Assembly: GCF_001280085.1 (NCBI RefSeq)
Contig: NZ_LGED01000219.1
Coordinates: forward strand, 49,173 to 113,172
DNA length: 64,000 nt
Source: Saccharothrix sp. NRRL B-16348
GTDB lineage: Bacteria; Actinomycetota; Actinomycetes; Mycobacteriales; Pseudonocardiaceae
Direction: 5' to 3'
Position numbers and translations under genes: made by a program. This document shows, piece after piece, positions 48,506 through 56,292 of the stretch. How positions within the stretch are numbered: position 1 is the stretch's first letter; each line of letters opens with the position of its first letter. The notes beneath the pieces were generated by a model that did no database searches, was not told the DNA's origin, and saw only the letters and a program-made list of their open reading frames with translations.

Positions 48506-49599
48506 GGCAGCTCCCTCCTCAGCTCGCCCGCGTGCGTGAGGCAGCAGCCGGCCAGCACCTCGTCGGTGAGGTCCGGCACGACCTGGCCGTCCTTCGTCAT
48601 CATCATCAGGAGGTTGGCCACGTTGCGCGCGTAGAGCCTGCTGGCGTGCACGGGCATGCCGCTCGGCATGTTCTTGGCGCCGTAGACCAGCACCTCGCCG
48701 ACCCAGGTCTCCTCGCCCGGGCTGCTGGCGGTGACGTTGCCGCCGGACTCGGCGGCCAGGTCGACCACCACCGAGCCGGGCGCCATCGCCTTGAGCATGT
48801 CGTTGGTGACCAGCACGGGCGCCTTGCGGCCCGGGATGGCGGCGGTGGAGATCACCACGTCGGACGCGGCGACCCGTTCCGCGATCAGCTCGCGCTGGCG
48901 TTCCAGGAACGTCTCCGACTGCGCCTCGGCGTACACGCCCTGCTGCGTTTCGAGGTCCAGTTCGAGGAACCTCGCGCCGAGGCTCTTGACCTCGTCCTTG
49001 GCCGCCGCACGCACGTCGTAGGCCTCGACCACGGCGCCGAGGCGTCGTGCCGTGGCGATGGCCTGCAACCCCGCCACGCCAGCGCCGAGGACGAGCACCT
49101 TGGCGGGCGGGATGGTGCCCGCCGCCGTGGTGAACATGGGCAGGAACTTGGGCAGCCGGTTGGCCGCCTCCATCACCGCGCGGTAGCCCGCGACCAGCGC
49201 CTGCGACGACAGGGCGTCCGCGGACTGCGCCCTGGTCACCCTCGGCAGCAGGTCGAGGCTGAACGCGGTGACCTTGTTGGCCTTGAGCACCTCGACCAGC
49301 TCGGGCTCGCTGTTGGGTTGCAGGAAGCTGATCGTGATGTCGCCCTCGCGGAGGGCGGCGGCCTGCTCGGGTGTCGGTGGTTGGACGGAGACGATCACGT
49401 CGGACTGCCCGGCCGGGTGGTCGGCGATGACGTTCGCACCGGCTGCGCGGTAGGCGGCGTCCGAGGCGTGGGCGTGTCTGCCCGCTCCGGCTTGCACGTC
49501 CACCGTGAGTCCGGCACCGATCAGCGTGGTCACCGTTTCCGGTAGACCGGCTACGCGGCGCTCGGCGGGCCGCGCCTCGACGGGTATGCCCACTCTCAC
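48502..49599 (-). CDS. pntAA: NAD(P) transhydrogenase alpha-1 (NAD-binding) subunit
   Basis: 365 residues. MRVGIPVEARPAERRVAGLPETV is the AlaDH/PNT N-terminal motif. NAD-binding glycines are in VLVLGAGVAGLQAIATARRLGAVVEAYDVR, followed by VISTAAIPGRKAPVLVT and GSVVVDLAAESGGN. Cytoplasmic dI component. First gene of the operon; the leader holds the palindromic CGTACGTACG at about 49659. Confidence 0.95.
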
Positions 49600-49694
49600 G
49601 GAGAGTCACCCTAGACCGCTGAAGGTGATCTACGCCACAGGTGCGCCTTAACTTTGACCGTACGTACGTCTTGCTGAGACTTTGCGGCGGGTCC

Positions 49695-50864
49695 TCAGTG
49701 GATCACCGGGCAGACGCCCGTGGTGTCGCCGGGGAAGAAGTTCGGCACCAGCTCGCGCTTGTCGTAGTACCGGTGGAAGACGCTGGTGATCCCGCTCGAC
49801 ATCGGCGGCACGATCCACGTCCAGTCCGCCGGGCACGAGCGGCCCGCCTCCTCCTCCTTCTTGATGTGCGTGAGGAACCGGTCCGACTCGGTGTGGTGGT
49901 CGGTGATCGTCACGCCCGCCACCGCGAACGAGTGCAGCACCGCGCGGTTCAGCTCGACCAGCACCCGGTCCTGCCACAGCGTCCGCACCGACGACGTGTC
50001 CAGGCCCATCCGCCTGCCCAGGTAGGGCAGCAGGTCGTAGCGGTCGGCGTCGGCGAAGTTGCGGGCGCCGATCTCGGTGCCCATGTACCAGCCGTTGAAC
50101 GGCGCGGCCGGGTAGTCGATCCCGCCGATGCGCAGCCGCATGTTGCTGATCGCGGGCACGGCGTGCCAGCGCAGCCCCAGGTCGGCCAGCCACGGCAGCT
50201 CGGGGTGGCCGATCGGCACTTCGAGCACCGCGTCGGGCGGCAGTTCGACCAGGGCCGGTTCGGCGTCCTCCCGCTCCACGATCAGCGGCAGCACGTCGAA
50301 CGGGCCTCTTCGGGCGGGCGGGCGCCAGCCCATGTCGATGGCCTTCTCGGTCAGCTCGGCGTTGCGCCGGTCGCCGAGCACGCCGCCGTCCGCGCCGACG
50401 TAGCCCGCGTACCGGACCAGCTGCTCGTTGCGGATGCGGGGCGCGGGCCTGCCGGGGTCGTCCGGGGCGAACACGGTGATCACGGGGCGGACCTTGCCGC
50501 CGTTGGCGGCGAGCTTGAGGTGCTCGACGCACTCGTCCGCGATCTCCTTGGGGTCGCGCAGGTCGCGCAGGTCGCGGACCTTGAGGCTGCGCCAGTACAG
50601 CCGGCCGATGCAGCGCGCGCTGTTGCGCCACGCCACCCGTGCGCCGAACGTCAGCTCGTCGGGCGTGTGGCGGTACGTGCCGGTGGCGGCGACCTCGGCG
50701 TGCACCTCGGCGAGGCGGTCTTCGACCGGGCCGAGCTCGGGGTGCTCGGCGTGGTGCAGTCGGATGAACTCGTCGGCCTCGGCGAGGTCGACGGCGAAAG
50801 CGGCGGGGGCGGTGGCGTCGTGCAGGGGGATGGCTTCAGCCGGACACGAGGGGACGGGGGCCAT
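49695..50864 (-). CDS. nos: Bacterial nitric oxide synthase oxygenase
   Basis: 389 residues from ATG 50864 (a longer open frame to 50933 lacks family similarity). The heme-ligating Cys is in VAWRNSARCIGRLYWRSLKVRD (near residue 80). Arginine-site residues are in PAAPFNGWYMGTEIGARNFAD, followed by RYDLLPYLGRRMGLDT and SGITSVFHRYYDKRELVPNFFPGDTTGVCPVIH. Only the oxygenase is present, so it depends on separate reductases. It oxidises L-arginine to citrulline and NO. No tetrahydrobiopterin or nitration-pathway genes are adjacent, so a role in stress protection or signalling is more likely than nitration chemistry (inference). Confidence 0.95.
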   Translation of the reverse strand: MAPVPSCPAEAIPLHDATAPAAFAVDLAEADEFIRLHHAEHPELGPVEDRLAEVHAEVAATGTYRHTPDELTFGARVAWRNSARCIGRLYWRSLKVRDLRDLRDPKEIADECVEHLKLAANGGKVRPVITVFAPDDPGRPAPRIRNEQLVRYAGYVGADGGVLGDRRNAELTEKAIDMGWRPPARRGPFDVLPLIVEREDAEPALVELPPDAVLEVPIGHPELPWLADLGLRWHAVPAISNMRLRIGGIDYPAAPFNGWYMGTEIGARNFADADRYDLLPYLGRRMGLDTSSVRTLWQDRVLVELNRAVLHSFAVAGVTITDHHTESDRFLTHIKKEEEAGRSCPADWTWIVPPMSSGITSVFHRYYDKRELVPNFFPGDTTGVCPVIH

Positions 50865-51024
50865 GGCGGGACACCGTAGTTGCCCTTTCGTGGTTGTCGC
50901 ACCGCCGTGCCGGGCACCGAGGTGGTGCCGCACCGGGCCGATAGTGTCGCAGCGTGAGTGCTTGATCGCGCAGACGAGTGACGCACCCTGGGAAAACGAG
51001 TGATATTCGATCGTTATCCGCTCG

Positions 51025-51047
51025 AATCACGGCGGTTACCCGTGATT
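51025..51047 (-). terminator. Hairpin downstream of the FAD monooxygenase
   Basis: AATCACGG-7 nt-CCGTGATT, a perfect 8-bp inverted repeat 19 bases past the stop of the minus-strand monooxygenase. It may alternatively be an operator in the leader of nos. Confidence 0.5.
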
Positions 51048-51065
51048 TACCTCACAGCGACTTTT

Positions 51066-52169
51066 TCACCCAACGGGTGACAACGACGGCGGCGTCCACG
51101 CCAGGAACTTCGCCGCCCTCGCCGACCCCACCGACGCCGGGACGGCGCGCATCGCGGCGTCGCGCATCGTCACGGCCACCGGGTTGCGCAGCTGGTGCCC
51201 CACCCGCCCGAGCACCCGCGACGCCTTCGCCATCCGCTGCGTGCGCGGTCGGCGTTGCCGGTCGTACTCGGCGAGCGCGGTCGGCACGTCGGCGGCGCGG
51301 GCGCACGCGGCGGCCAGCACCACGGCGTCCTCGATCGCCATGCACGCGCCTTGGCCCAGGTAGGGGGTCATCGCGTGGGCTGCGTCGCCGAGCAGCGCCA
51401 CCCGGCCGCGCACGTAGGTCGGCAGCGGCGCGGCGAGCTCGTGGATGTCGTGCCGCAGCACGGTCTCCGGCGGCGTGGCGTCCAGCAGGGCCGGGATCGG
51501 GTCGTGCCAGTCGCCGACCAGGCGGCGCACCTCGCCCCACTCGTCGGCCGAACGGCCACCGGCGGACGCGACCGTCGCCGCGTACCAGCAGACCCGGCCG
51601 TCACCCAGTGGGAGGACGCCGAACTCCGTGCCGGGACCGAGGGTCTGGCTGAGGCCGAGGTCCAGCGGGAACCGAGCAGTCGTCACGCTGCGCCACGCCG
51701 TGGCGCCCGCGTACACCGACTGGGGCAATGTGGGGAACAACGCCTGCCGGGCGCGGCTGCGGATGCCGTCCGCCGCGACCACCAGGTCCGCGTCCAGGTC
51801 GTCCAGCGAGCGCACCTCGGCGTCCGTGACCAGGCATTCCGGCGGCAACGCCGACCGCAGCACCCGGTGCAGGTCCGCCCGGTGCACGGCGACCACGCGG
51901 TCCTGCCGCGACGCGTCCACGCGCGTCAGCGTCCGCCCCCTCGGGTCCCGGATGGCACCGGCCACGCGGGGCGTGCCGATCCGCCGCACGTCGTCGGCCA
52001 GCCCCAGCGCCGCCAACGCCCGCATGGCGTTCGGCATCACGCCGACACCCGCGCCGACCTCGCCGAACTCCGGCGCGCGTTCGAGCACCTCGACCTCCCA
52101 CCCGACGTGCCTCAGGGCCACCGCCGCCGTGACACCGCCGAGCCCACCGCCCACCACGACTGCCTTCAT
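51066..52169 (-). CDS. FAD-dependent monooxygenase (PHBH-like)
   Basis: 367 residues from ATG 52169 with AAGGAG upstream. FAD-binding VVVGGGLGGVTAAVALRHVGWEVEVLERA, the DG motif LDADLVVAADGIRSRAR, and GRVALLGDAAHAMTPYLGQGACMAIEDAVVLA for ribityl/pyrophosphate contact. This is the group A single-component class that includes salicylate hydroxylase, TetX-like and Rox-like enzymes. Divergent from a TetR gene with a shared double operator, so it is probably induced by its own substrate, possibly an antibiotic or aromatic compound. Confidence 0.9.
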   Translation of the reverse strand: MKAVVVGGGLGGVTAAVALRHVGWEVEVLERAPEFGEVGAGVGVMPNAMRALAALGLADDVRRIGTPRVAGAIRDPRGRTLTRVDASRQDRVVAVHRADLHRVLRSALPPECLVTDAEVRSLDDLDADLVVAADGIRSRARQALFPTLPQSVYAGATAWRSVTTARFPLDLGLSQTLGPGTEFGVLPLGDGRVCWYAATVASAGGRSADEWGEVRRLVGDWHDPIPALLDATPPETVLRHDIHELAAPLPTYVRGRVALLGDAAHAMTPYLGQGACMAIEDAVVLAAACARAADVPTALAEYDRQRRPRTQRMAKASRVLGRVGHQLRNPVAVTMRDAAMRAVPASVGSARAAKFLAWTPPSLSPVG

Positions 52170-52178
52170 CCCCGCTCC

Positions 52179-52217
52179 TTCTACACCTGTAGAGGGCAGT
52201 ACTCTACAGGTGTAGAA
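52179..52217. promoter_or_regulatory. Double TetR operator, 39-bp inverted repeat
   Basis: TTCTACACCTGTAGAG and its exact complement CTCTACAGGTGTAGAA are separated by GGCAGTA. Each arm contains a near-palindromic site (CTACACCTGTAG and CTACAGGTGTAG), with centres 23 bp apart, so two regulator dimers could bind. It starts 10 bases before the monooxygenase ATG and ends 12 bases before the TetR GTG, covering both ribosome sites. Confidence 0.9.
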
Positions 52218-52229
52218 GGAGGATGCAAC

Positions 52230-52814
52230 GTGACCGAGCGCATGGCCGCCCTCGCCGACGCGGCGATCCACGTGGTGGCCACCAAGGGCATGCGCGGCCT
52301 GACCCACCGCGCGGTGGACGCCGAGGCGGGCGTGCCCCCCGGCTCGACCTCGGCCTACTTCCGCACCCGCAAGGCGCTCGTCGAAGGCGTCGTGCAGCGG
52401 CTCGCCGACCTCGACAACGCCGAGGTGGTCGACGCGGGCAGGAACCTCCCGCTGGACCTCGACCTGCTCGCCGAAGGCGCCGCGAACGTGTTCGACCGGT
52501 GGATGAGCACCGCCCGCGAGCGCACCCTGGCCCGGTACGCGTGCCTGCTGGAGGCCACCCACCACCCCGAGCTGCGCGGCATCCTGGCCCACGGTGAACG
52601 GCCGCGCGCGCAGATGCGGGAGTTGCTGGCCGAGTTGGGCGCGGAGGACCCGGAAACCCAGAGCCGGGACCTGGTGGCGTTCCTCGACGGCCTCGTGTTC
52701 GACCGGCTGGTCGGCGCGGGCGCGCTCGGGGCGCCCACCCCCGGCACCCCGGAGAGCCGCGCCGAACTGACCGCGGCGATCCGCGCGGCGCTGCGCGGCG
52801 TGCTCGGGAAATGA
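52230..52814 (+). CDS. TetR-family regulator of the monooxygenase
   Basis: 194 residues from GTG 52230 (AAGGAGG eight bases upstream; the arm of the operator provides part of the ribosome site). HTH: ADAAIHVVATKGMRGLTHRAVDAEAGVPPGSTSAYFRTRKALVEGVV. The C-terminal ligand domain is helical (DLVAFLDGLVFDRLVGAGALG). Divergent from the FAD monooxygenase with the shared inverted repeat, so autorepression and repression of the enzyme are likely. Confidence 0.9.
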   Translation: MTERMAALADAAIHVVATKGMRGLTHRAVDAEAGVPPGSTSAYFRTRKALVEGVVQRLADLDNAEVVDAGRNLPLDLDLLAEGAANVFDRWMSTARERTLARYACLLEATHHPELRGILAHGERPRAQMRELLAELGAEDPETQSRDLVAFLDGLVFDRLVGAGALGAPTPGTPESRAELTAAIRAALRGVLGK

Positions 52815-52828
52815 GTGGCGCCCGGCAC

Positions 52829-52871
52829 TACCGTTGATCGCATGTGGGCCTTCGGGATCTTCTACCTCTGA
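52829..52871 (+). CDS. Nine-codon leader ORF (MWAFGIFYL) and its promoter
   Basis: ATG 52842 to TGA 52871 encodes MWAFGIFYL. There is no ribosome site, but TACCGT at 52829-52834 fits an actinobacterial -10 with the start point at the ATG, so a leaderless transcript beginning at this ORF is plausible. The peptide has the hydrophobic GIF-type motif seen in macrolide-stalling erm leaders. A hairpin (ACGCG-CCA-CGCGT with CCCC/GGGG extension, 52891-52914) lies between it and the glycosyltransferase gene. I infer that stalled translation here would prevent termination or free the downstream gene. Confidence 0.55.
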
Positions 52872-52890
52872 GTGCAGGGCAGCCGTCCAC

Positions 52891-52914
52891 CCCCACGCGC
52901 CACGCGTGACGGGG
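52891..52914 (+). promoter_or_regulatory. Attenuator-like hairpin between leader ORF and mgt
   Basis: CCCC-ACGCG-CCA-CGCGT-GAC-GGGG folds to a nine-pair imperfect stem followed by TCTTCG. It starts 20 bases after the leader stop codon and ends 37 bases before the glycosyltransferase ATG, the layout expected for an attenuator. Confidence 0.5.
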
Positions 52915-52951
52915 TCTTCGAGCCAACCCTCATCTCATGCGGAGAGTCCTC

Positions 52952-54109
52952 ATGTCGCACATCGCTTTCCTCAACATCCCCGGCCACGGCCACGTCAACC
53001 CCACGCTGCCCGTCGTCACCGAACTGGTGAACCGGGGCCACCGGGTCAGCTACGCGGTCGACCCCGGGTTCGCGGACATCGTCGAGCGGGCCGGCGCGAC
53101 GCCGGTCGTCCACGCCACGACCCTGCCCACCGACGACCAGGAGTGGCCGACCGAGCTGGCGCCGGCCATGCACCTGTTCCTGGCCGAGGCCAAGTCGGTG
53201 CTGCCGGTGCTGGAGGCCGCCTTCGCGGACGACCGGCCGGACGTCGTCGTGTACGACATCGGCGCGTGGACGGCGCGCCTGCTGGCGGGCCGCTGGGGCG
53301 TGCCCGCGATCCAGTTCTCCCCCACCTTCGTCACGTACGAGGGCTGGGAGGAGGAGATGGGCGACATGGTCGACCAGCCCGAGGTGACCGCGTTCTACGC
53401 CGAGCTGGAGGAGTGGCTGGCCGCCGAGGGCGTGGCGATCCCCGGCCCGGCGTACGTCGCCGACCCGGACCGGGCGGTGGTGAGCATCGCGCGGTCGTTC
53501 CAGCCGCACAGCGAGTCCGTGCACCCGAAGTACACGTTCGTGGGGCCGTGCCTCGGCGACCGGTCGACGTTCCAGGGCACGTGGGAGCGGCCCGCGGACG
53601 ACCGGCCGGTGCTGCTGATCTCGTTCGGGTCCGCCTACACCAACGAGCCGGGGATCTACCGGCGGTGCTTCGAGGCGTTCGGCGACCTCGACTGGCACGT
53701 GGTGATCGCCATCGGCAAGCACGTCGACCCGGCGTCGCTCGGCGAGCCGCCGTCGAACGTCGAGCTGCACCGGTGGGTGCCGCAGCTGGAGATCCTGTCG
53801 CACGCCAAGGTGTTCATCACGCACTGCGGCATGGGCGGCACGATGGAAGGGCTGTACCACGGCGTGCCGATGGTCGGGCTGCCCATGATCGGCGAGCAGG
53901 CCATGAACGCCGTCCGCCTGGTCGAGCTGGGCGTCGGCAGGCACATCCCGCGTGACGAGGTCACCGCCGACGGGCTGCGGTCCGCCGTGCTGGAACTGGC
54001 GGACGACCCGGACGTGGCGCGGCGGCTGGCCGGGATCAAGGCCGAGATCCGGGCGGCGGGCGGCACGGCCGCGGCGGCCGACGTGATCGAGGCCGAGCTG
54101 AAGAAGTGA
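52952..54109 (+). CDS. mgt: Macrolide-type glycosyltransferase (MGT/OleD family)
   Basis: 385 residues from ATG 52952 (GGAGAG five bases upstream; ATG 52937 in frame overlaps that site). GT-B fold: N-domain MSHIAFLNIPGHGHVNPTLPVVTELVNRGHRVSYAV with the acceptor-site His, C-domain VLLISFGSAYTNEPGIYRRC, VELHRWVPQLEILSHAKVFITHCGMGGTMEGLYHGVPMVGLPMIGEQAMNAVRLVELGVG (UDP-sugar site). Highly similar in motif order to OleD/OleI/MgtA, which inactivate macrolides by 2'-O-glucosylation. Probably a macrolide self-protection or resistance enzyme, consistent with the leader peptide upstream. No macrolide synthase is in the window. Confidence 0.92.
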   Translation: MSHIAFLNIPGHGHVNPTLPVVTELVNRGHRVSYAVDPGFADIVERAGATPVVHATTLPTDDQEWPTELAPAMHLFLAEAKSVLPVLEAAFADDRPDVVVYDIGAWTARLLAGRWGVPAIQFSPTFVTYEGWEEEMGDMVDQPEVTAFYAELEEWLAAEGVAIPGPAYVADPDRAVVSIARSFQPHSESVHPKYTFVGPCLGDRSTFQGTWERPADDRPVLLISFGSAYTNEPGIYRRCFEAFGDLDWHVVIAIGKHVDPASLGEPPSNVELHRWVPQLEILSHAKVFITHCGMGGTMEGLYHGVPMVGLPMIGEQAMNAVRLVELGVGRHIPRDEVTADGLRSAVLELADDPDVARRLAGIKAEIRAAGGTAAAADVIEAELKK

Positions 54110-54113
54110 TGGC

Positions 54114-54143
54114 GAGGGGGCGGCACACGCGTGCCGCCCCCTC
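54114..54143. terminator. Two-way terminator
   Basis: GAGGGGGCGGCAC-ACGC-GTGCCGCCCCCTC, a perfect 13-bp stem, followed by TTCGTCT on the plus strand. It sits between the convergent ends of mgt and the small HTH gene. Confidence 0.9.
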
Positions 54144-54148
54144 TTCGT

Positions 54149-54388
54149 CTACGCGGACTGCTCGGTGCTGCCCAGCCGGGGGAACGGGTCGGTCGAGAAC
54201 ACGACCTCCACCGGCACCTCGAAGTACTGCGCGATGCGCAGCGCCAGGTACAGGCTGGGGCTGTACTCGCCCCGTTCCAGGTAGCCCACGGTCTGGTAGT
54301 GGATGCCCAACGCCTCGGAGAGCTGCCGGCGTGACACTCCCCGTTCCGCGCGCAGCATCGCGATCCGGTTGTAGACGCTTTCGCTCAT
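54149..54388 (-). CDS. Small XRE-type regulator
   Basis: 79 residues from ATG 54388, overlapping the permease stop (ATGA). MSESVYNRIAMLRAERGVSRRQLSEALGIHYQTVGYLERGEYSPSLYLALRIAQYFEVPVEVVF is a complete HTH_XRE domain with little else. It ends the ATPase-permease-regulator operon. Stand-alone regulators of this length after DrrAB-like exporters are common. It probably controls the divergent promoter region at 56133-56292. Confidence 0.88.
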   Translation of the reverse strand: MSESVYNRIAMLRAERGVSRRQLSEALGIHYQTVGYLERGEYSPSLYLALRIAQYFEVPVEVVFSTDPFPRLGSTEQSA

Positions 54389-55236
54389 CGCACCCTCTGC
54401 AACGCCGCCTGACGGCGTTGCTCCATGTCCGCTCCGGACTCCCGCCGAGCCATCCGACGCAGGATCGTAGGCGCAAGCGCGAAACCGACCACCGCCCACA
54501 CCCCGAGGACGCCCACCATCTCCGGGATCCGCCAGGAGCCGCCAAGCTCCACGGCCGCCGCCGCGTCCGGCAGCAGGGCCGCCCTGGCGCCGTGACCCGC
54601 CCAGTACACCGGGAACACCTGCGCCACGCCCTGCAGCCAGCCGGGCATCGCCGTGATCGGGTAGAAGATGCCCGAGATCGCCACGATGCCCATCATCGGC
54701 AGCATGGTGATGCCCATCGCGCCGCCCGGGCTCTTGGTGATCGACCCGGCGACCGCGCCCCACGGCAGCATCGACGCCATGCCGAGCGCCAGCACGGCGA
54801 GCAGGCCGAGCACGCCGCCCACGCCCGCGTCCGCCAGCACGTTCACCAGGAACAGGCCCGGCACCAGCACGATCAGCAGCCCGGACAGGGAGTCCAGCGA
54901 CGTCTGCACGGCCCGGCCGACCAGGTAGCCGAGCATCCCGTGCGGCACGGCCTTGGCGCGCAGCAGCGTGCCGTCCTCCCGGTTGACCGAGAGCTGGCCC
55001 GCGGGGCCGACCAGGCTGCCGAACACGATCCCCATGCCGAGCAGGCCCGGCAGGGTGAGCGCGGCGAGCGAGATGCCGGAGGCGTCGGGGGACGAGTCGC
55101 GCTGGAACCACAGGACGGTCAGCGCGGCCAGGCCGGTGAACAGGTTGTACCACTGGTCGGAGCTGCCCATGGAGTGGCGGAACTCGCGCACGCCGCGGTC
55201 CACGCCGAGCCGGATGGCCTGCCTCTTGGCGTTCAC
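54385..55236 (-). CDS. ABC-2 type permease
   Basis: 283 residues from GTG 55236, overlapping the ATPase stop (GTGA). Six helices: WYNLFTGLAALTVLWF, LTLPGLLGMGIVFGSLVG, DSLSGLLIVLVPGLFLVNVL, VLGLLAVLALGMASMLPWGAVAG, MLPMMGIVAISGIFYPITAMP and MVGVLGVWAVVGFALAP. The ABC-2/DrrB signature region includes NREDGTLLRAKAVP. Partner of the DrrA-like ATPase; likely exports a hydrophobic compound. Confidence 0.85.
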   Translation of the reverse strand: MNAKRQAIRLGVDRGVREFRHSMGSSDQWYNLFTGLAALTVLWFQRDSSPDASGISLAALTLPGLLGMGIVFGSLVGPAGQLSVNREDGTLLRAKAVPHGMLGYLVGRAVQTSLDSLSGLLIVLVPGLFLVNVLADAGVGGVLGLLAVLALGMASMLPWGAVAGSITKSPGGAMGITMLPMMGIVAISGIFYPITAMPGWLQGVAQVFPVYWAGHGARAALLPDAAAAVELGGSWRIPEMVGVLGVWAVVGFALAPTILRRMARRESGADMEQRRQAALQRVR

Positions 55237-56132
55237 CGGATCGCCACCTCCTCGTCGGTTGCCTGGCCGCTCTCGTGCCGCTGCACGAGGGCCATGTACG
55301 TGTCCTCCAACGTGCTGCGGCGCACCTCCAGCTCGGAGATGCCGGTCGCGTGCTGGCGGAACAGGTCGCGCACGAACGCCGTCGCGTCGTCGGTCGTGTG
55401 CACGTGCCGCAGCCCGTCGTGCGTCCAGCGGACCTCGGACTTGCCCGCGACCGTGCGGCTGAGCTGGTCCGGGCTGCCGTCGGCGATGATCCGGCCGCCC
55501 GCGAGCACCAGGATCCGGTCGGCCAGCTTCTCCGCCTCGGCCAGGTCGTGCGTGGTCAGCAGGATCGTCATGCCCTCCAGGTCCGACAGCCGGTGCACCA
55601 GGTCGTGGAAGTCCCGGCGCGCGTGCGGGTCGAACCCGGCCGTCGGCTCGTCCAGGAACAGCAGGTCCGGCTTGCCGACGATGCCGATGGCCACGTCCAG
55701 CCGCCGACGCTGGCCGCCCGAGAGGCTGCTGATCTTCTGGTGCGCGTGCTCGGCCAGGCCGACGGTCTCGATCAGCTCGTCGGTGTCGAACGGCCGCGAC
55801 TGGTGCGGCGTGCCGTAGGGCGCGTAGTAGCGGCCGAGGTGGTGCAGCAGCTCGCGCACCTTCCAGCGGCCGTGGTCGCGCCACGACTGCAGCACCACGC
55901 CCAGCCGCGCGCGCCAAGCCTCGTCGCCGGTGGCCGGGTCGACGCCCAGCACCCGGACGTGGCCGTCGGAGGGCAGCCGGAAGCCCTCCAGGATCTCGAT
56001 CGTGGTCGTCTTGCCCGCGCCGTTGGGCCCGAGCAGGGCCACCACCTCACCCGGGCCCGCGGTGAAGTCGACCCCGTGCAGCACGTCCGTCGTGCCGTAG
56101 CGCATCCGCAGATCGCGCACCTCGATGACCAA
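55233..56132 (-). CDS. DrrA-like ABC exporter ATPase
   Basis: 299 residues; TTG 56132 start with GAGGTGAGGG upstream. Walker A LLGPNGAGKTTTIEIL, Q-loop VLQSWRDHGRWKVRELL (the Gln is followed by a longer insertion than usual), signature SSLSGGQRRRLDVAIG, Walker B PDLLFLDEPTAGFDPHARR, and H-loop LTTHDLAEAE. The C-terminal extension (about 225-299) is typical of DrrA-type subunits. First gene of the operon. Confidence 0.92.
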   Translation of the reverse strand: MVIEVRDLRMRYGTTDVLHGVDFTAGPGEVVALLGPNGAGKTTTIEILEGFRLPSDGHVRVLGVDPATGDEAWRARLGVVLQSWRDHGRWKVRELLHHLGRYYAPYGTPHQSRPFDTDELIETVGLAEHAHQKISSLSGGQRRRLDVAIGIVGKPDLLFLDEPTAGFDPHARRDFHDLVHRLSDLEGMTILLTTHDLAEAEKLADRILVLAGGRIIADGSPDQLSRTVAGKSEVRWTHDGLRHVHTTDDATAFVRDLFRQHATGISELEVRRSTLEDTYMALVQRHESGQATDEEVAIR

Positions 56133-56292
56133 GGACCCTCACCTCCCCCTTGTCAGAGTTCTCGGGCATTTTGTAGCACACCTGCTATCAACCGTACTAC
56201 TGCTATTCCCTTACGGCTTATTTACTTCACGGCTTCGTGAATCTTCTGTATGTTGCGAAGTAGGTCCCTTTACGCACTGGGAGGTGTGCGAG
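56133..56292. promoter_or_regulatory. Divergent promoter region with two palindromes
   Basis: 160 A/T-rich bases between the ABC operon and the P450 gene. TAGCA-CACC-TGCTA (56174-56187) and TTCACG-GCTT-CGTGAA (56226-56241) are perfect inverted repeats. The first is close to the ABC start and the second to the P450 side, so each may be an operator. The small HTH protein is a likely binder. Confidence 0.6.
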
